A DNA stretch of 24,862 nt from CAYJIX01 sp964370375. Its GTDB lineage: Bacteria > Desulfobacterota > Desulfovibrionia > Desulfovibrionales > Desulfovibrionaceae. The notes under the pieces were generated by a model that saw only the letters and a program-made list of their open reading frames with translations, made no database searches and was not told the DNA's origin. Positions 7,527-15,294 of this stretch are shown piece after piece. Where the stretch lies: assembly GCA_964370375.1 (NCBI GenBank), contig CAYJIX010000033.1, forward strand, positions 1 through 24,862, written 5' to 3'. Each line of letters starts with the position of its first letter. The stretch's first letter is position 1. The translations under genes and the position numbers were made by a program.

Positions 7527-8231
7527 TTAAGATGTTATTTCAACAAGGTGCTTTTGCTTCATGCTTTCCACAACACGCACCAAGTGTTCTTCCATAAGAT
7601 ATAAACTTTTGTCCACATCGCGCTTTTCAAGGGCCTGCACAATCTGTTCGTGGTGATCTATAACTTGCTCGCGCCCAACGCGTGTGTCCAACAATTCAAA
7701 GTTAAATTCCTTCATCATAGAGCCCATGGTGCTGTGCATGCTAGAAAAAATACGATTGCCAGAGGCATCCACAATGGCCCTATGAAAAGCATAATCCGCC
7801 ATAACAAAGCCCTTTTTATCATCAACCATCTGCCTTGTGGCTTCATGGAGCTGGCGAATATGCTCAAAGTCTTTAGCATGGGCTCTTATCATAATAAACT
7901 TTACCGCAGCACTTTCAATAGCTTTTCGTGCCTCGATCATTTCGCTAAGGGCAAATTGTCGCACAAGGTGCGTGGTTTGTAAGGTGTTATCCAAGGTGGT
8001 TTGCCCATCAGCGACGCTCACACCTTCTCCCTGCAAAGCCACAAGCACTCCTGCATATTCAAGCGCGCGCAACGCTTCGCGCAACGAAGGGCGGCTTACT
8101 CCAAGCTGCTCTGCCATTTGCCGTTCAGAAGGCAATTTATCGCCGGGATTTAGGGTTCCACCGCTCAAAAGGGTCTGAATCTGCTCAATAACTTGATGCG
8201 TCACCGTGTTTTTTACAACTTTATCAAACAT
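7527..8231 (-). CDS. FadR-subfamily GntR transcriptional regulator
   Basis: The 234-residue protein has an N-terminal GntR winged helix-turn-helix (residues about 10-75), including LPSERQMAEQLGVSRPSLREALRALE. A C-terminal FCD ligand-binding domain follows. Candidate metal ligands of the FCD domain are D146 and H150 (DYAFHRAI), H194 (HHEQIV) and H216 (EEHLVRV). FCD regulators typically sense small carboxylic acids. The gene is divergent from the ureide genes, and a FadR-type operator lies in their promoter. I therefore infer that it represses allD and the genes after it and is released by a pathway acid such as allantoate, ureidoglycolate or oxalurate. It is not AllR, which belongs to the IclR family. 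AAGGG precedes the ATG. Confidence 0.88.
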   Translation of the reverse strand: MFDKVVKNTVTHQVIEQIQTLLSGGTLNPGDKLPSERQMAEQLGVSRPSLREALRALEYAGVLVALQGEGVSVADGQTTLDNTLQTTHLVRQFALSEMIEARKAIESAAVKFIMIRAHAKDFEHIRQLHEATRQMVDDKKGFVMADYAFHRAIVDASGNRIFSSMHSTMGSMMKEFNFELLDTRVGREQVIDHHEQIVQALEKRDVDKSLYLMEEHLVRVVESMKQKHLVEITS

Positions 8232-8766
8232 GTACAGCCCTTACGTTGAAAATGTATTGTCTTTGTATGCGTTCTACTATCTACATTGCGTTGTACTTTC
8301 ATTACATACTATACAGTGATTTTATGTGCTTGGCAAGAACGGTACGTATTTGTGAGGACAGTACACGAAACAACGCCAGTTATGAAATTTTTTATTACTT
8401 TTTCTATACATAATGTAACAAAAAAATATAATAATGACAAGTTTTTGTTTGTTTGCATCACTTTTTCTTCATTTACGGTCTAAATATTTAATATTGTATA
8501 ACAATACTGCAGCAACTCGTAAACTTTGTTACAAAAAGAACATGACGTTTTTTTATTTCTTACTTGCACCAAAAAATTTTTTACGCTTTTTTTTGCTGCA
8601 ACAACACCTTCCAAAAACCTGCTTTGATACAACAAAAAAGGACTTCCTTGCTTGAAGCAAAACAAAAGTCAATAAAATCGACATGTAAAAAAAAGCAACT
8701 TTTTTTCCCAGCAACATACCGTATGAGCATGTGATAAAAAGAACTCGCGATTGTATTCCAACCATA

Positions 8767-8795
8767 TTGACAGATGGTCTGACCAGTGGTATGAA
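8767..8795 (+). promoter_or_regulatory. Sigma-70-type promoter of the allD operon
   Basis: TTGACA (8767-8772) is a perfect -35 box. It is followed after exactly 17 bases by TATGAA (8790-8795), a 4 of 6 match to the -10 box. Transcription would start near 8802, leaving a leader of about 55 bases before allD, which has an AAGGATGG ribosome site. Confidence 0.6.
8775..8785. promoter_or_regulatory. FadR-type GntR operator in the allD promoter spacer
   Basis: TGGTCTGACCA is a perfect 5+1+5 palindrome. It fits the FadR-subfamily pattern TNGTNNNACNA and resembles E. coli FadR sites. It lies wholly between the -35 and -10 boxes, where a bound repressor would exclude RNA polymerase. The adjacent divergent FadR-type gene is the obvious candidate ligand. 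Confidence 0.65.
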
Positions 8796-8856
8796 GGATT
8801 ATATTTCTAAAAATTGGCAATGCCCATACACTTGAAACCATAAAGGATGGAATATC

Positions 8857-9906
8857 ATGAGGGTCCCCAAAGACGAGCTGCACAAGCTCATGAGCAATAA
8901 ACTTCATAAAGCAGGATTAACAACAGAACACGCAGATATCGTAGCCGATGTTTTGTTGCATGCAGACCTTCGTGGTGTACATTCCCACGGAGCCATGCGC
9001 GTTGAATATTATGCCGAACGCATTGCCAAAGGTGGCACCACCGTAAATCCAAACTTTACCTTTGAAAAAACAGGCCCTTGTTCCGCCATGTTTGACGGAG
9101 ACAACGCAGCAGGTCACGTGGTTGCCAAAATTGGCATGGACAAAGCCATTGAAATGGCAAAAGAAAACGGCATTGCTGTTGTTGGCATGCGCCGCATGGG
9201 TCATAGTGGCGCGTTGTCGTATTTTGTGCAGCAGGCTGCACAAGAAGGCCTTATTGGCGTGTCCATGTGCCAGTCTGACCCCATGGCTGTACCTTATGGC
9301 GGTGCTGAACCTTTTTACGGCACCAACCCCATTGCCTTTTGTACCCCAAGTGCAGACGGGCGTATGATCACAGTGGACCTTGCCGTAACAGTGCAAGCGT
9401 GGGGCAAGCTTTTGCATGCACGCTCTCGTAAAGAAGAAATCCCACCCACCTGGGCCGTGGATAAAGACGGCAACCCCACCACCGATCCTTTCAACGTAGG
9501 CGGTCTTGTTCACATTGCAGAGGCCAAAGGTTATGCCCTTGCCCTTATGGTGGACGTGCTGTCAGGCGTACTTATGGGCGTGCCGTATGGCAACAAAGTT
9601 ACCTCCATGTACAGCGACCTTACTGCAGGGCGCGAACTTGGTCAGCTCCACCTTGTCATTGACCCTGCACGCTTTACAGACAAAGCCGTCTTTTTATCGT
9701 CCATCAATGCCATGATGGAAGACCTTGGCAATGTCAAGCCGGCTCCTGGGTTTGGCAAAGTTCGCTACCCGGGTGAATCAAGCGCCATGCGTGAAGCCGA
9801 CCAATTGGCCAATGGTGTGGAAATTGTGGATGATATCTATAACTATCTTGTTTCTGACGTTGTCCACAACAATAGCTACGATGGCGGCGACGCCTTTGCC
9901 GTATAA
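8857..9906 (+). CDS. allD: Ureidoglycolate dehydrogenase AllD
   Basis: AllD oxidises (S)-ureidoglycolate to oxalurate with NAD(P)+, a cytoplasmic step of anaerobic allantoin use. The 349-residue sequence matches E. coli AllD closely throughout. Shared segments include HSHGAMRVEYYAERIAKGGT, GHSGALSYFVQQAA, SMCQSDPM, the EPFYGTNPIAF region and EIVDDIYNYLVSD. The catalytic His of this malate/lactate-dehydrogenase-like family is H116 and the paired Asp is D141, the same numbers as in E. coli. The length is normal. It is the first gene of the cluster, behind the predicted repressor-controlled promoter, and is 15 bases from fdrA. Among relatives (malate, sulfolactate or ureidoglycolate dehydrogenases), the neighbours and the detailed match favour AllD strongly. 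Confidence 0.95.
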   Translation: MRVPKDELHKLMSNKLHKAGLTTEHADIVADVLLHADLRGVHSHGAMRVEYYAERIAKGGTTVNPNFTFEKTGPCSAMFDGDNAAGHVVAKIGMDKAIEMAKENGIAVVGMRRMGHSGALSYFVQQAAQEGLIGVSMCQSDPMAVPYGGAEPFYGTNPIAFCTPSADGRMITVDLAVTVQAWGKLLHARSRKEEIPPTWAVDKDGNPTTDPFNVGGLVHIAEAKGYALALMVDVLSGVLMGVPYGNKVTSMYSDLTAGRELGQLHLVIDPARFTDKAVFLSSINAMMEDLGNVKPAPGFGKVRYPGESSAMREADQLANGVEIVDDIYNYLVSDVVHNNSYDGGDAFAV

Positions 9907-9921
9907 CAAAAGAGGCCTGTT

Positions 9922-11490
9922 ATGAGTGTCCGTTTACTGGTTATGCCCGGCACATACCGCGATTCAGTCTTTTTGATGAAATTGTCAAAAGACGCTCGGG
10001 AAACCTACAATGTTCACCAGATTTCTGCTATGATGGGCACGGATCGCAACAAGGAATTGTTACAAGAATCCGGCCTTGGCACAGCTGAAATGCAAAAGGC
10101 CGGCCCAGGCGACCTTATCATTGCTGTGGAAGCTGATGACTCTGAAATTGAGCAGGTTCTGGAAGGCGTTCGCGCCATGCTGTCAAAAAAAGCCACTACC
10201 GCATCAAACACAGCAACAAGTACAACACCTTGCGCCTTGGATGAAGCCGTAGAGATTGCCCCTGACAGCAACTTGGCCCTTATTTCCACAGCAGGCGATT
10301 ATGCACGCTATGAAGCTGCCAAGGCCCTTGAGGCCGGTATGGATGTGATGCTTTATAGTGACAATATCTCTTTAGAAGATGAGATTGCGTTAAAAACACT
10401 GGCCCGTGCAAAAAACCTGCTTGTCATGGGGCCTGATTGTGGTACAGCCATCGTTCAAGGTGTCCCTTTAGCATTTGCCAATGCTGTAGACAAAGGCCCT
10501 GTCGGCATTGTGGGCGCGTCAGGTACAGGCTTGCAAGAGCTTGTCTGCTTATTGGATCGCTGTGGCATTGGCATTTCCAATGCCTACGGCACAGGCGGAC
10601 GCGATTTAAAAGACGCTGTAGGCGGCATAACAGCCCTTACAGCCCTTGAACGGCTTGCCGCTGACGACAACACACGTCTTTTAGGCATTATCGGCAAACC
10701 TCCTGGACTCAAAGTGCGCGAAAAGCTTGCTGCCATGATCAAAACCATTGGCAAAAAAACCCACGTGCACTACCTTGGGGGCGATGATTACAGCATTGAA
10801 GAGGCCGCCGGAATGGTTCCTGCTGCCACTGTCACCGATATGGCTTTAAACATGGCAGAGGCCCTTGATGCCAAAAGCGATCGCGCATCGCTCCTTCCTG
10901 ATACGCCACTGCCAACACAGCATAAACCCGGCTTTTTACGCGGCCTTTTTGGCGGCGGCACCTTGTGTCAAGAGGCTGCAGAACTAGCTGGCCCCATCTT
11001 ACAAGGCGAAAAGTTTGCTAACCAATCCATCCAAGGCTATTCGTCCATTACAGCCCACGAAACCAGCAAAGGTCATACCTTTTGGGATCTTGGGGACGAT
11101 GTCTTTACAGTAGGTCGCCCACATCCCATGATGGCTCCAGAACTGCGCATGGAACGTTTGGCAGCTGAGCTAGCAGACCCAACAGTCAGCGTGATCCTTT
11201 TGGATGTGGTGATTGGCTACGGCTCCCACGAAGATACAGCAGGCGAGATTGTTAAAACCTTGCAACATGCAGGTTACAGCCAAGGCGAAGGAAAAGTCCT
11301 TGTCGTGGCTTCTGTCTGCGGAACAAGCAAGGATTCGCCAAACCGCGAAAGCCAGCTGGCTAAATTAGTGCAGGCAGGCGTTATTGTATTGCCAAGCAAC
11401 GCCCTTGCCGCCATATGGGCTGCAAAAGCAGCTACAGGTTGCTCAAACGGTGCTGGCCAGAAACATTTGGGAGGTTGCTGTCATGTCTAA
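9922..11490 (+). CDS. fdrA: FdrA family protein (succinyl-CoA-synthetase-like; ureide pathway)
   Basis: The 522-residue protein resembles E. coli FdrA (555 residues). It has a short N-terminal domain (about 1-100) with MMGTDRNK. Two acyl-CoA-synthetase-alpha-like regions follow: NLLVMGPDCGTAI, GIVGASGTGLQEL and GTGGRDLKDAVGGI, then VGRPHPMM and LLDVVIGYG. In E. coli the adjacent genes fdrA, ylbE and ylbF have, to my knowledge, been linked to oxamate carbamoyltransferase activity, the step after AllD. The same role is inferred here. The C-terminus ends in a short Cys/His-rich segment (C507, H515, C519, C520, H521) not seen in E. coli FdrA. It is encoded over the ribosome site of the next gene, with which this gene overlaps by eight bases. 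GAGG precedes the start. Confidence 0.88.
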   Translation: MSVRLLVMPGTYRDSVFLMKLSKDARETYNVHQISAMMGTDRNKELLQESGLGTAEMQKAGPGDLIIAVEADDSEIEQVLEGVRAMLSKKATTASNTATSTTPCALDEAVEIAPDSNLALISTAGDYARYEAAKALEAGMDVMLYSDNISLEDEIALKTLARAKNLLVMGPDCGTAIVQGVPLAFANAVDKGPVGIVGASGTGLQELVCLLDRCGIGISNAYGTGGRDLKDAVGGITALTALERLAADDNTRLLGIIGKPPGLKVREKLAAMIKTIGKKTHVHYLGGDDYSIEEAAGMVPAATVTDMALNMAEALDAKSDRASLLPDTPLPTQHKPGFLRGLFGGGTLCQEAAELAGPILQGEKFANQSIQGYSSITAHETSKGHTFWDLGDDVFTVGRPHPMMAPELRMERLAAELADPTVSVILLDVVIGYGSHEDTAGEIVKTLQHAGYSQGEGKVLVVASVCGTSKDSPNRESQLAKLVQAGVIVLPSNALAAIWAAKAATGCSNGAGQKHLGGCCHV

Positions 11491-12898
11491 GCCATTACAC
11501 GTGGTAGCCATTGGTGTGGAGCAGTTTGACAGAGCCCTTGTAGAGGGCGACACGCCTTTTATCCACCTTGACTGGACACCTCCTGCCGGGGGCGATACAC
11601 GCCTTATTGGCATGCTGTTTGACCTTTTGACAACATGCCGTGATGAGGATGGCGCATCCCTTATTGAGAAGGCCAACAACGAAGGTTTAGAGCGTATCTG
11701 CAAAGCGCAGCCTGTGCTCAAACGGGTACAACCGGCCCATGAAGTGGTGCCCGGCATGACCCGCAATACCATATTACACGCAGGTCCCCCCATTGACTGG
11801 AAGGACATGTGCGGCCCCATGCGCGGTGCGTATATTGGCGCCATCATATATGAAGGCCTTGCCAAAACTGAAGATGAAGCCATAGCCTTGATGGATTCAG
11901 GGGGCATTGTATACGGCCCCAATCACCACCATTCGGCTGTGGGACCCATGACAGGGATGATTTCCTATTCCATGCCTGTTTTTGTGGTGGAAAATGAAGC
12001 CTTTGGCAACACCGCCTATTGTACCATCAATGAAGGTGTTGGCAAGGTCATGCGCTTTGGTGCCAACGGCCCTGAAGTTATTGAGCGCCTTAAATGGTTG
12101 GAAACTGATATAGCACCGATGCTTGACAAAGCGTTGCAAGCTGTAGGTGGCTTACGCCTTAAAACCATCATGGCGCAAGCCTTGGCCATGGGCGATGAAA
12201 TGCACCAGCGCAACGTGGCTGCCAGCCTTGCCGTATATAAAGCCCTTTGCGGGGAATTGGCGAAAGCCGGCATTGACGCGCGCTGTGTGGAATTTTTGGT
12301 CCGCACCAACGAGCAGTTTTTCTTAAACCTTGCCATGGCTGCCGGTAAAGCCATTATGGACCCTGTACGCAATATTCCCTATTGCACCATCATTACAGCC
12401 ATGAGCCGTAATGGGGTCAATTTTGGGATCAATGTCAGTGCCCTTGGCGATACATGGTTTACTGCCCCGTGCCTTAATCCAAAGGCCCTGTATTTCCCGG
12501 GCTTTAGTGAGGAAGACGCCAACCCTGACATGGGCGACAGTGCCATTGTAGAATGTTACGGCATTGGCGGCTTTGCCATGGCAGCAGCCCCTGCTGTGGT
12601 GCGTTTTGTGGGGGCAGGATCCTTACAAGACGCTGTCAACTATACCCGTTCCATGCAGCGGATTACAGTTGGCGAAACACCGGATCTGCCAATACCGAAC
12701 CTTGATTTTGTAGGCGTAGCCACAGGTATTGACGTGCGAAAGGTTGTTGAAACAGGCATTTTACCTGTGATCAATACCGGCGTTGCACACAAATTGCCGG
12801 GCATTGGGCAAGTGGGCGCAGGCATTGTAACGCCGCCCATGAGCATCATGGTGCAAGCGTTGGAGGCTTTGCACGAAAGCCTTGTACCAAAGCAATAA
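11483..12898 (+). CDS. DUF1116 (YlbE-like) protein, probable partner of FdrA
   Basis: This 471-residue protein matches the DUF1116 family (E. coli YlbE). Conserved blocks are HAGPPIDWKDMCGPMRGA, YGPNHHHSAVGPMTGMI, VENEAFGNTAYCTINEG, LKTIMAQALAMGDEMHQRN and a C-terminal GIGQVGAGIVTPP. Family members occur beside fdrA in purine and allantoin clusters, and it is thought to act with FdrA in oxalurate cleavage to oxamate and carbamoyl phosphate. The real start is the ATG at 11483, overlapping the end of fdrA by eight bases and preceded by GGGAGG; an upstream in-frame start inside fdrA would add 33 unrelated residues. The usual third partner (DUF2877, YlbF) is not next to it. Confidence 0.88.
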   Translation: MSKPLHVVAIGVEQFDRALVEGDTPFIHLDWTPPAGGDTRLIGMLFDLLTTCRDEDGASLIEKANNEGLERICKAQPVLKRVQPAHEVVPGMTRNTILHAGPPIDWKDMCGPMRGAYIGAIIYEGLAKTEDEAIALMDSGGIVYGPNHHHSAVGPMTGMISYSMPVFVVENEAFGNTAYCTINEGVGKVMRFGANGPEVIERLKWLETDIAPMLDKALQAVGGLRLKTIMAQALAMGDEMHQRNVAASLAVYKALCGELAKAGIDARCVEFLVRTNEQFFLNLAMAAGKAIMDPVRNIPYCTIITAMSRNGVNFGINVSALGDTWFTAPCLNPKALYFPGFSEEDANPDMGDSAIVECYGIGGFAMAAAPAVVRFVGAGSLQDAVNYTRSMQRITVGETPDLPIPNLDFVGVATGIDVRKVVETGILPVINTGVAHKLPGIGQVGAGIVTPPMSIMVQALEALHESLVPKQ

Positions 12899-12937
12899 CA
12901 ATCGTAGCAGGCATCATTTTTGACAAAAAATACCAGG

Positions 12938-12967
12938 TTGTAACCATTAGGGCATTGACCATATAAA
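12938..12967 (+). promoter_or_regulatory. Possible internal promoter before allE
   Basis: TTGTAA (12938-12943) and TATAAA (12962-12967) are separated by 18 bases in the 115-base gap between the DUF1116 gene and allE. The -35 overlaps a small palindrome, GGTTGTAACC (12936-12945). This may give allE and the carbamoyltransferase extra expression. The match is modest and unconfirmed. Confidence 0.35.
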
Positions 12968-13013
12968 TGCTCAAAAACAATAAGAGACGGATAATTCCGT
13001 AGGAGAATGTAGC

Positions 13014-13790
13014 ATGTCTTACCCAAGTGATTTATTGGCATCAAGGGCAGTAGTAAAACCCGGCATGTACGCCATCATTCCACCTGAAGGCCGTGTTTTT
13101 AACGTGATTCCCGGCATTGAAAAATGCCAAATGACCATTTTATGCACCCCAAAAATCGGCGCAAGCTTTGTCCAGATCGTTGGCACAGCCCTGCCCGGCG
13201 GCGGCACGACCATAGCTTATGGTACAGATAAAGACACCGAAAGCTTTATCTATCACCTTGATGGTGAAGGGAGCCTTGAAGTTACCGTTGACGGTGAAAA
13301 AAAGGTCTTAACGCAAGGCGGCTATGCTTATGCTCCGGCAGGTGTTGGTATCAACTTTACAAACACAACCGATTCCAACTTGCGTTTTCTCCTCTATAAG
13401 CAACGCTACATCCCCCATCCTGATCCCAGCAAAAAGCCCTATGTGGTCTTTGGCAATGTGAATGACATTGCTGAGCGTCAATACGAAAACATGCACAATG
13501 TGCTGATTCGCGACCTTTTGCCTGTGGACGAACGTTTTGACATGAACATGCACATTTTGTCCTTTGAACCCGGCGGCTGCCACCCCTTTGTGGAAACCCA
13601 TGTGCAAGAGCACGGCGCCTACCTTTATGAAGGTGAAGGCGTATATTTGCTCAACGATGACTGGGTGCCTGTAAAATCTGAAGATTTCATCTGGATGGGC
13701 GCGTATTGCAAGCAATGCTGTTATGGCGTTGGACGTACACGGTTAAGCTATATTTATTCCAAAGATTGCCACCGCGACGTTGAAATATAG
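13014..13790 (+). CDS. allE: (S)-ureidoglycine aminohydrolase AllE
   Basis: AllE releases ammonia from (S)-ureidoglycine to give (S)-ureidoglycolate, the substrate of AllD. The 258-residue protein is a double-cupin enzyme closely like E. coli AllE (YlbA). Shared segments include GFDMNMHILSF-like RFDMNMHILSFEPGG, ETHVQEHGAYL, NDDWVPVK and the terminus YIYSKDCHRDVEI. E194, H196, H200 and Q234 have the same spacing as the manganese ligands I recall for the plant ureidoglycine aminohydrolase, so the catalytic cupin appears intact. TAGGAG lies nine bases before the ATG. The gene is in the same direction as allD, 115 bases after the DUF1116 gene and 49 before the carbamoyltransferase. Confidence 0.95.
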   Translation: MSYPSDLLASRAVVKPGMYAIIPPEGRVFNVIPGIEKCQMTILCTPKIGASFVQIVGTALPGGGTTIAYGTDKDTESFIYHLDGEGSLEVTVDGEKKVLTQGGYAYAPAGVGINFTNTTDSNLRFLLYKQRYIPHPDPSKKPYVVFGNVNDIAERQYENMHNVLIRDLLPVDERFDMNMHILSFEPGGCHPFVETHVQEHGAYLYEGEGVYLLNDDWVPVKSEDFIWMGAYCKQCCYGVGRTRLSYIYSKDCHRDVEI

Positions 13791-13839
13791 CGAGCGCATC
13801 GTATAATTATTAACATTTTACCCTAAATAGGAAAAGAAC

Positions 13840-14865
13840 ATGAGCACAGCCAAAAAAGTTAAACCCCTTGATTTGCGTGATGAACTTGCAGCCACCAACA
13901 TGAAAGGCAAACACATGACCTTCCTTGACGATTACAGCAAGGAAGAGCTTGGTCACCTTTTTGCCGCAGCCGAACTTTTGGAGCCCTATTCCAAAAACCA
14001 GATCCCTTTGTTGAGCAACAAAGTTTTGTATACGCTGTTCTTCCAGCCAAGCACACGCACCCGTTGCAGCCATGAAGCCTCTATGCATCGCCTTGGCGGA
14101 CGCGTTATCACCGAAACCGATCCCATGACCAATTCAGCCATGGCGAAAAACGAATCTTTGTACGACGGGATTCGCGTTATCTCACAATACGCCGATGTTT
14201 TGGTGCTTCGCCACGGCGACAGCGACGAAGTGCTCTCCACATTAAAAGAGCTTGGCTCTGATTCTTGCCCCATCATTTCAGGTGGTTATGGTCACGTAAC
14301 CCACCCAACCCAAGGTTTGCTTGACATGTACACAGCTTTAAGGGCCCTTAAAAAACCCTTTGAAGACATGCGTATCATCATTTCAACTCCTGACCTTTCC
14401 CGTGCACGTTCTGGGCAGTCCTTTGCCCTTGGTGCAGCACGCATGGGCGCGCATATCATTTACACAGGTTCCGGCGATCTGCGCACACCTGACGTGCAGC
14501 TTAAAAAACTGCAAGACATGGGCGCAAGCTTTGAAGAACACTTCGACCTGACCCATGATGAAAACGTTGAGCTTATGATGAATGCAGACCTTTTGTACTT
14601 GCCCGGCAGCTCGTTGAAAAAGGAAGACCCCAACCGCGAAGACTTCTTGCGTAAAGTACAAAACCACTATCTGTACCTTAAAGACCTTGAATATGTGAAG
14701 AAAAAATCAGGCCGCTCTGTTGGCATCATGCACTCCTTGCCGCGTAACGACTTTGAATTTGAAAAAGCCATTGATAAGTCTGAATACGAACTTTATTTCA
14801 AACAAATCGGCTTTAGCATTCCCTTGCGTATGGCCTTGCTTGCCTCCATTTGCGGCGTGAACTAA
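13840..14865 (+). CDS. Aspartate/ornithine carbamoyltransferase-family protein, probably ureide-specific (candidate oxamate carbamoyltransferase)
   Basis: The 341-residue protein has the full carbamoyl-phosphate-binding set of the family: STRTR at 71-75, K103 in the 80s-type loop, R124, HPTQ at 155-158, R190 and HSLPR at 298-302. Compared with E. coli PyrB, the aspartate-contacting Arg and Gln (the TRVQ region) are replaced around 255-258 by PGSS, so aspartate is unlikely to be the acceptor. The 240s region also lacks an ornithine-type signature. In this cluster, directly after AllE and with AllD, the likely reaction is phosphorolysis of oxalurate to oxamate and carbamoyl phosphate, or a related ureide reaction. 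Transcarbamylases of uncertain substrate (such as YgeW) are known in purine-degradation clusters. AGGAA precedes the ATG. A strong hairpin follows the stop. Confidence 0.8.
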   Translation: MSTAKKVKPLDLRDELAATNMKGKHMTFLDDYSKEELGHLFAAAELLEPYSKNQIPLLSNKVLYTLFFQPSTRTRCSHEASMHRLGGRVITETDPMTNSAMAKNESLYDGIRVISQYADVLVLRHGDSDEVLSTLKELGSDSCPIISGGYGHVTHPTQGLLDMYTALRALKKPFEDMRIIISTPDLSRARSGQSFALGAARMGAHIIYTGSGDLRTPDVQLKKLQDMGASFEEHFDLTHDENVELMMNADLLYLPGSSLKKEDPNREDFLRKVQNHYLYLKDLEYVKKKSGRSVGIMHSLPRNDFEFEKAIDKSEYELYFKQIGFSIPLRMALLASICGVN

Positions 14866-15294
14866 GCGCATTACGCACAAGGAAGCTTTACTCAAACGTT
14901 AACCGCATTAAGGCTTTGCGCAACGCCTTGCGCAGGGCCTTAATGTGACCGGGCAAAAAAGTAGGCGGTGTTTACTTCACCGTGAAACGATTCAATATCT
15001 CATAGTATTCTCACAATATGTGTACAGAATTTATTCAAACGACAACGAACCAGACTTACACTACATCGACAGTTTTAATGGAACACTTGTTACTACAATA
15101 CATGAATCGGCTTACCCGGTATCAACCAAATAACTAGATAACGTTATATTGGATGTTACTATAAAACTATAACTTTTTCTCAACTTACTTATAAAATACT
15201 ATTCCGCAGTGAACAAATATATAGTTTTAACTTATTAAAAATAGAAACGTACATATGACTATCTAGCTAAACACAGCGATAGAGGAATTCATCC
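14866..15294. other. AT-rich gap between carbamoyltransferase gene and allB
   Basis: This 429-base stretch begins with the hairpin at 14906-14945 and is then strongly AT-rich. No gene is supported. Several TATAAA/TATAAC boxes occur between 15160 and 15200, but none has a matching -35 at correct distance, so the allB promoter cannot be placed. I found no copy of the TGGTCTGACCA operator here. Confidence 0.5.
14906..14945 (+). terminator. Strong stem-loop after the carbamoyltransferase gene
   Basis: The 18-base arms 14906-14923 and 14928-14945 pair fully, with two G-U wobbles, around the loop CGCC. This is an unusually long, GC-containing stem 40 bases after the stop codon. The bases that follow (TGACCGGGC) are not a U-run, so it may protect the 3' end of the upstream mRNA or be an atypical terminator. 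Confidence 0.6.

Larger units (their letters stand above)
8232..8856. other. AT-rich divergent promoter region gntR / allD
   Basis: This 625-base region has long T and A runs and no believable gene. It contains the candidate allD promoter and operator near 8767-8795. An imperfect palindrome TTGCTTGAAGCAA lies at 8648-8660, inside flanking GACTT and AAGTC. The gntR promoter must lie near 8232-8330 on the minus strand, but I cannot define it. The length is generous for a divergent promoter and could hide an unrecognised small RNA. Confidence 0.5.

Noticed and set aside
8860..9500. Long minus-strand open frame opposite allD (8917-9513)
   Set aside because: It is fully covered by allD, which matches E. 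coli AllD along its whole length; the antisense frame shows no family features.
13840..14865. Annotation as pyrB (aspartate carbamoyltransferase) for pyrimidine synthesis
   Set aside because: The aspartate-contacting Arg and Gln are replaced (PGSS at 255-258) and the gene lies within a ureide cluster with no pyrimidine genes nearby.
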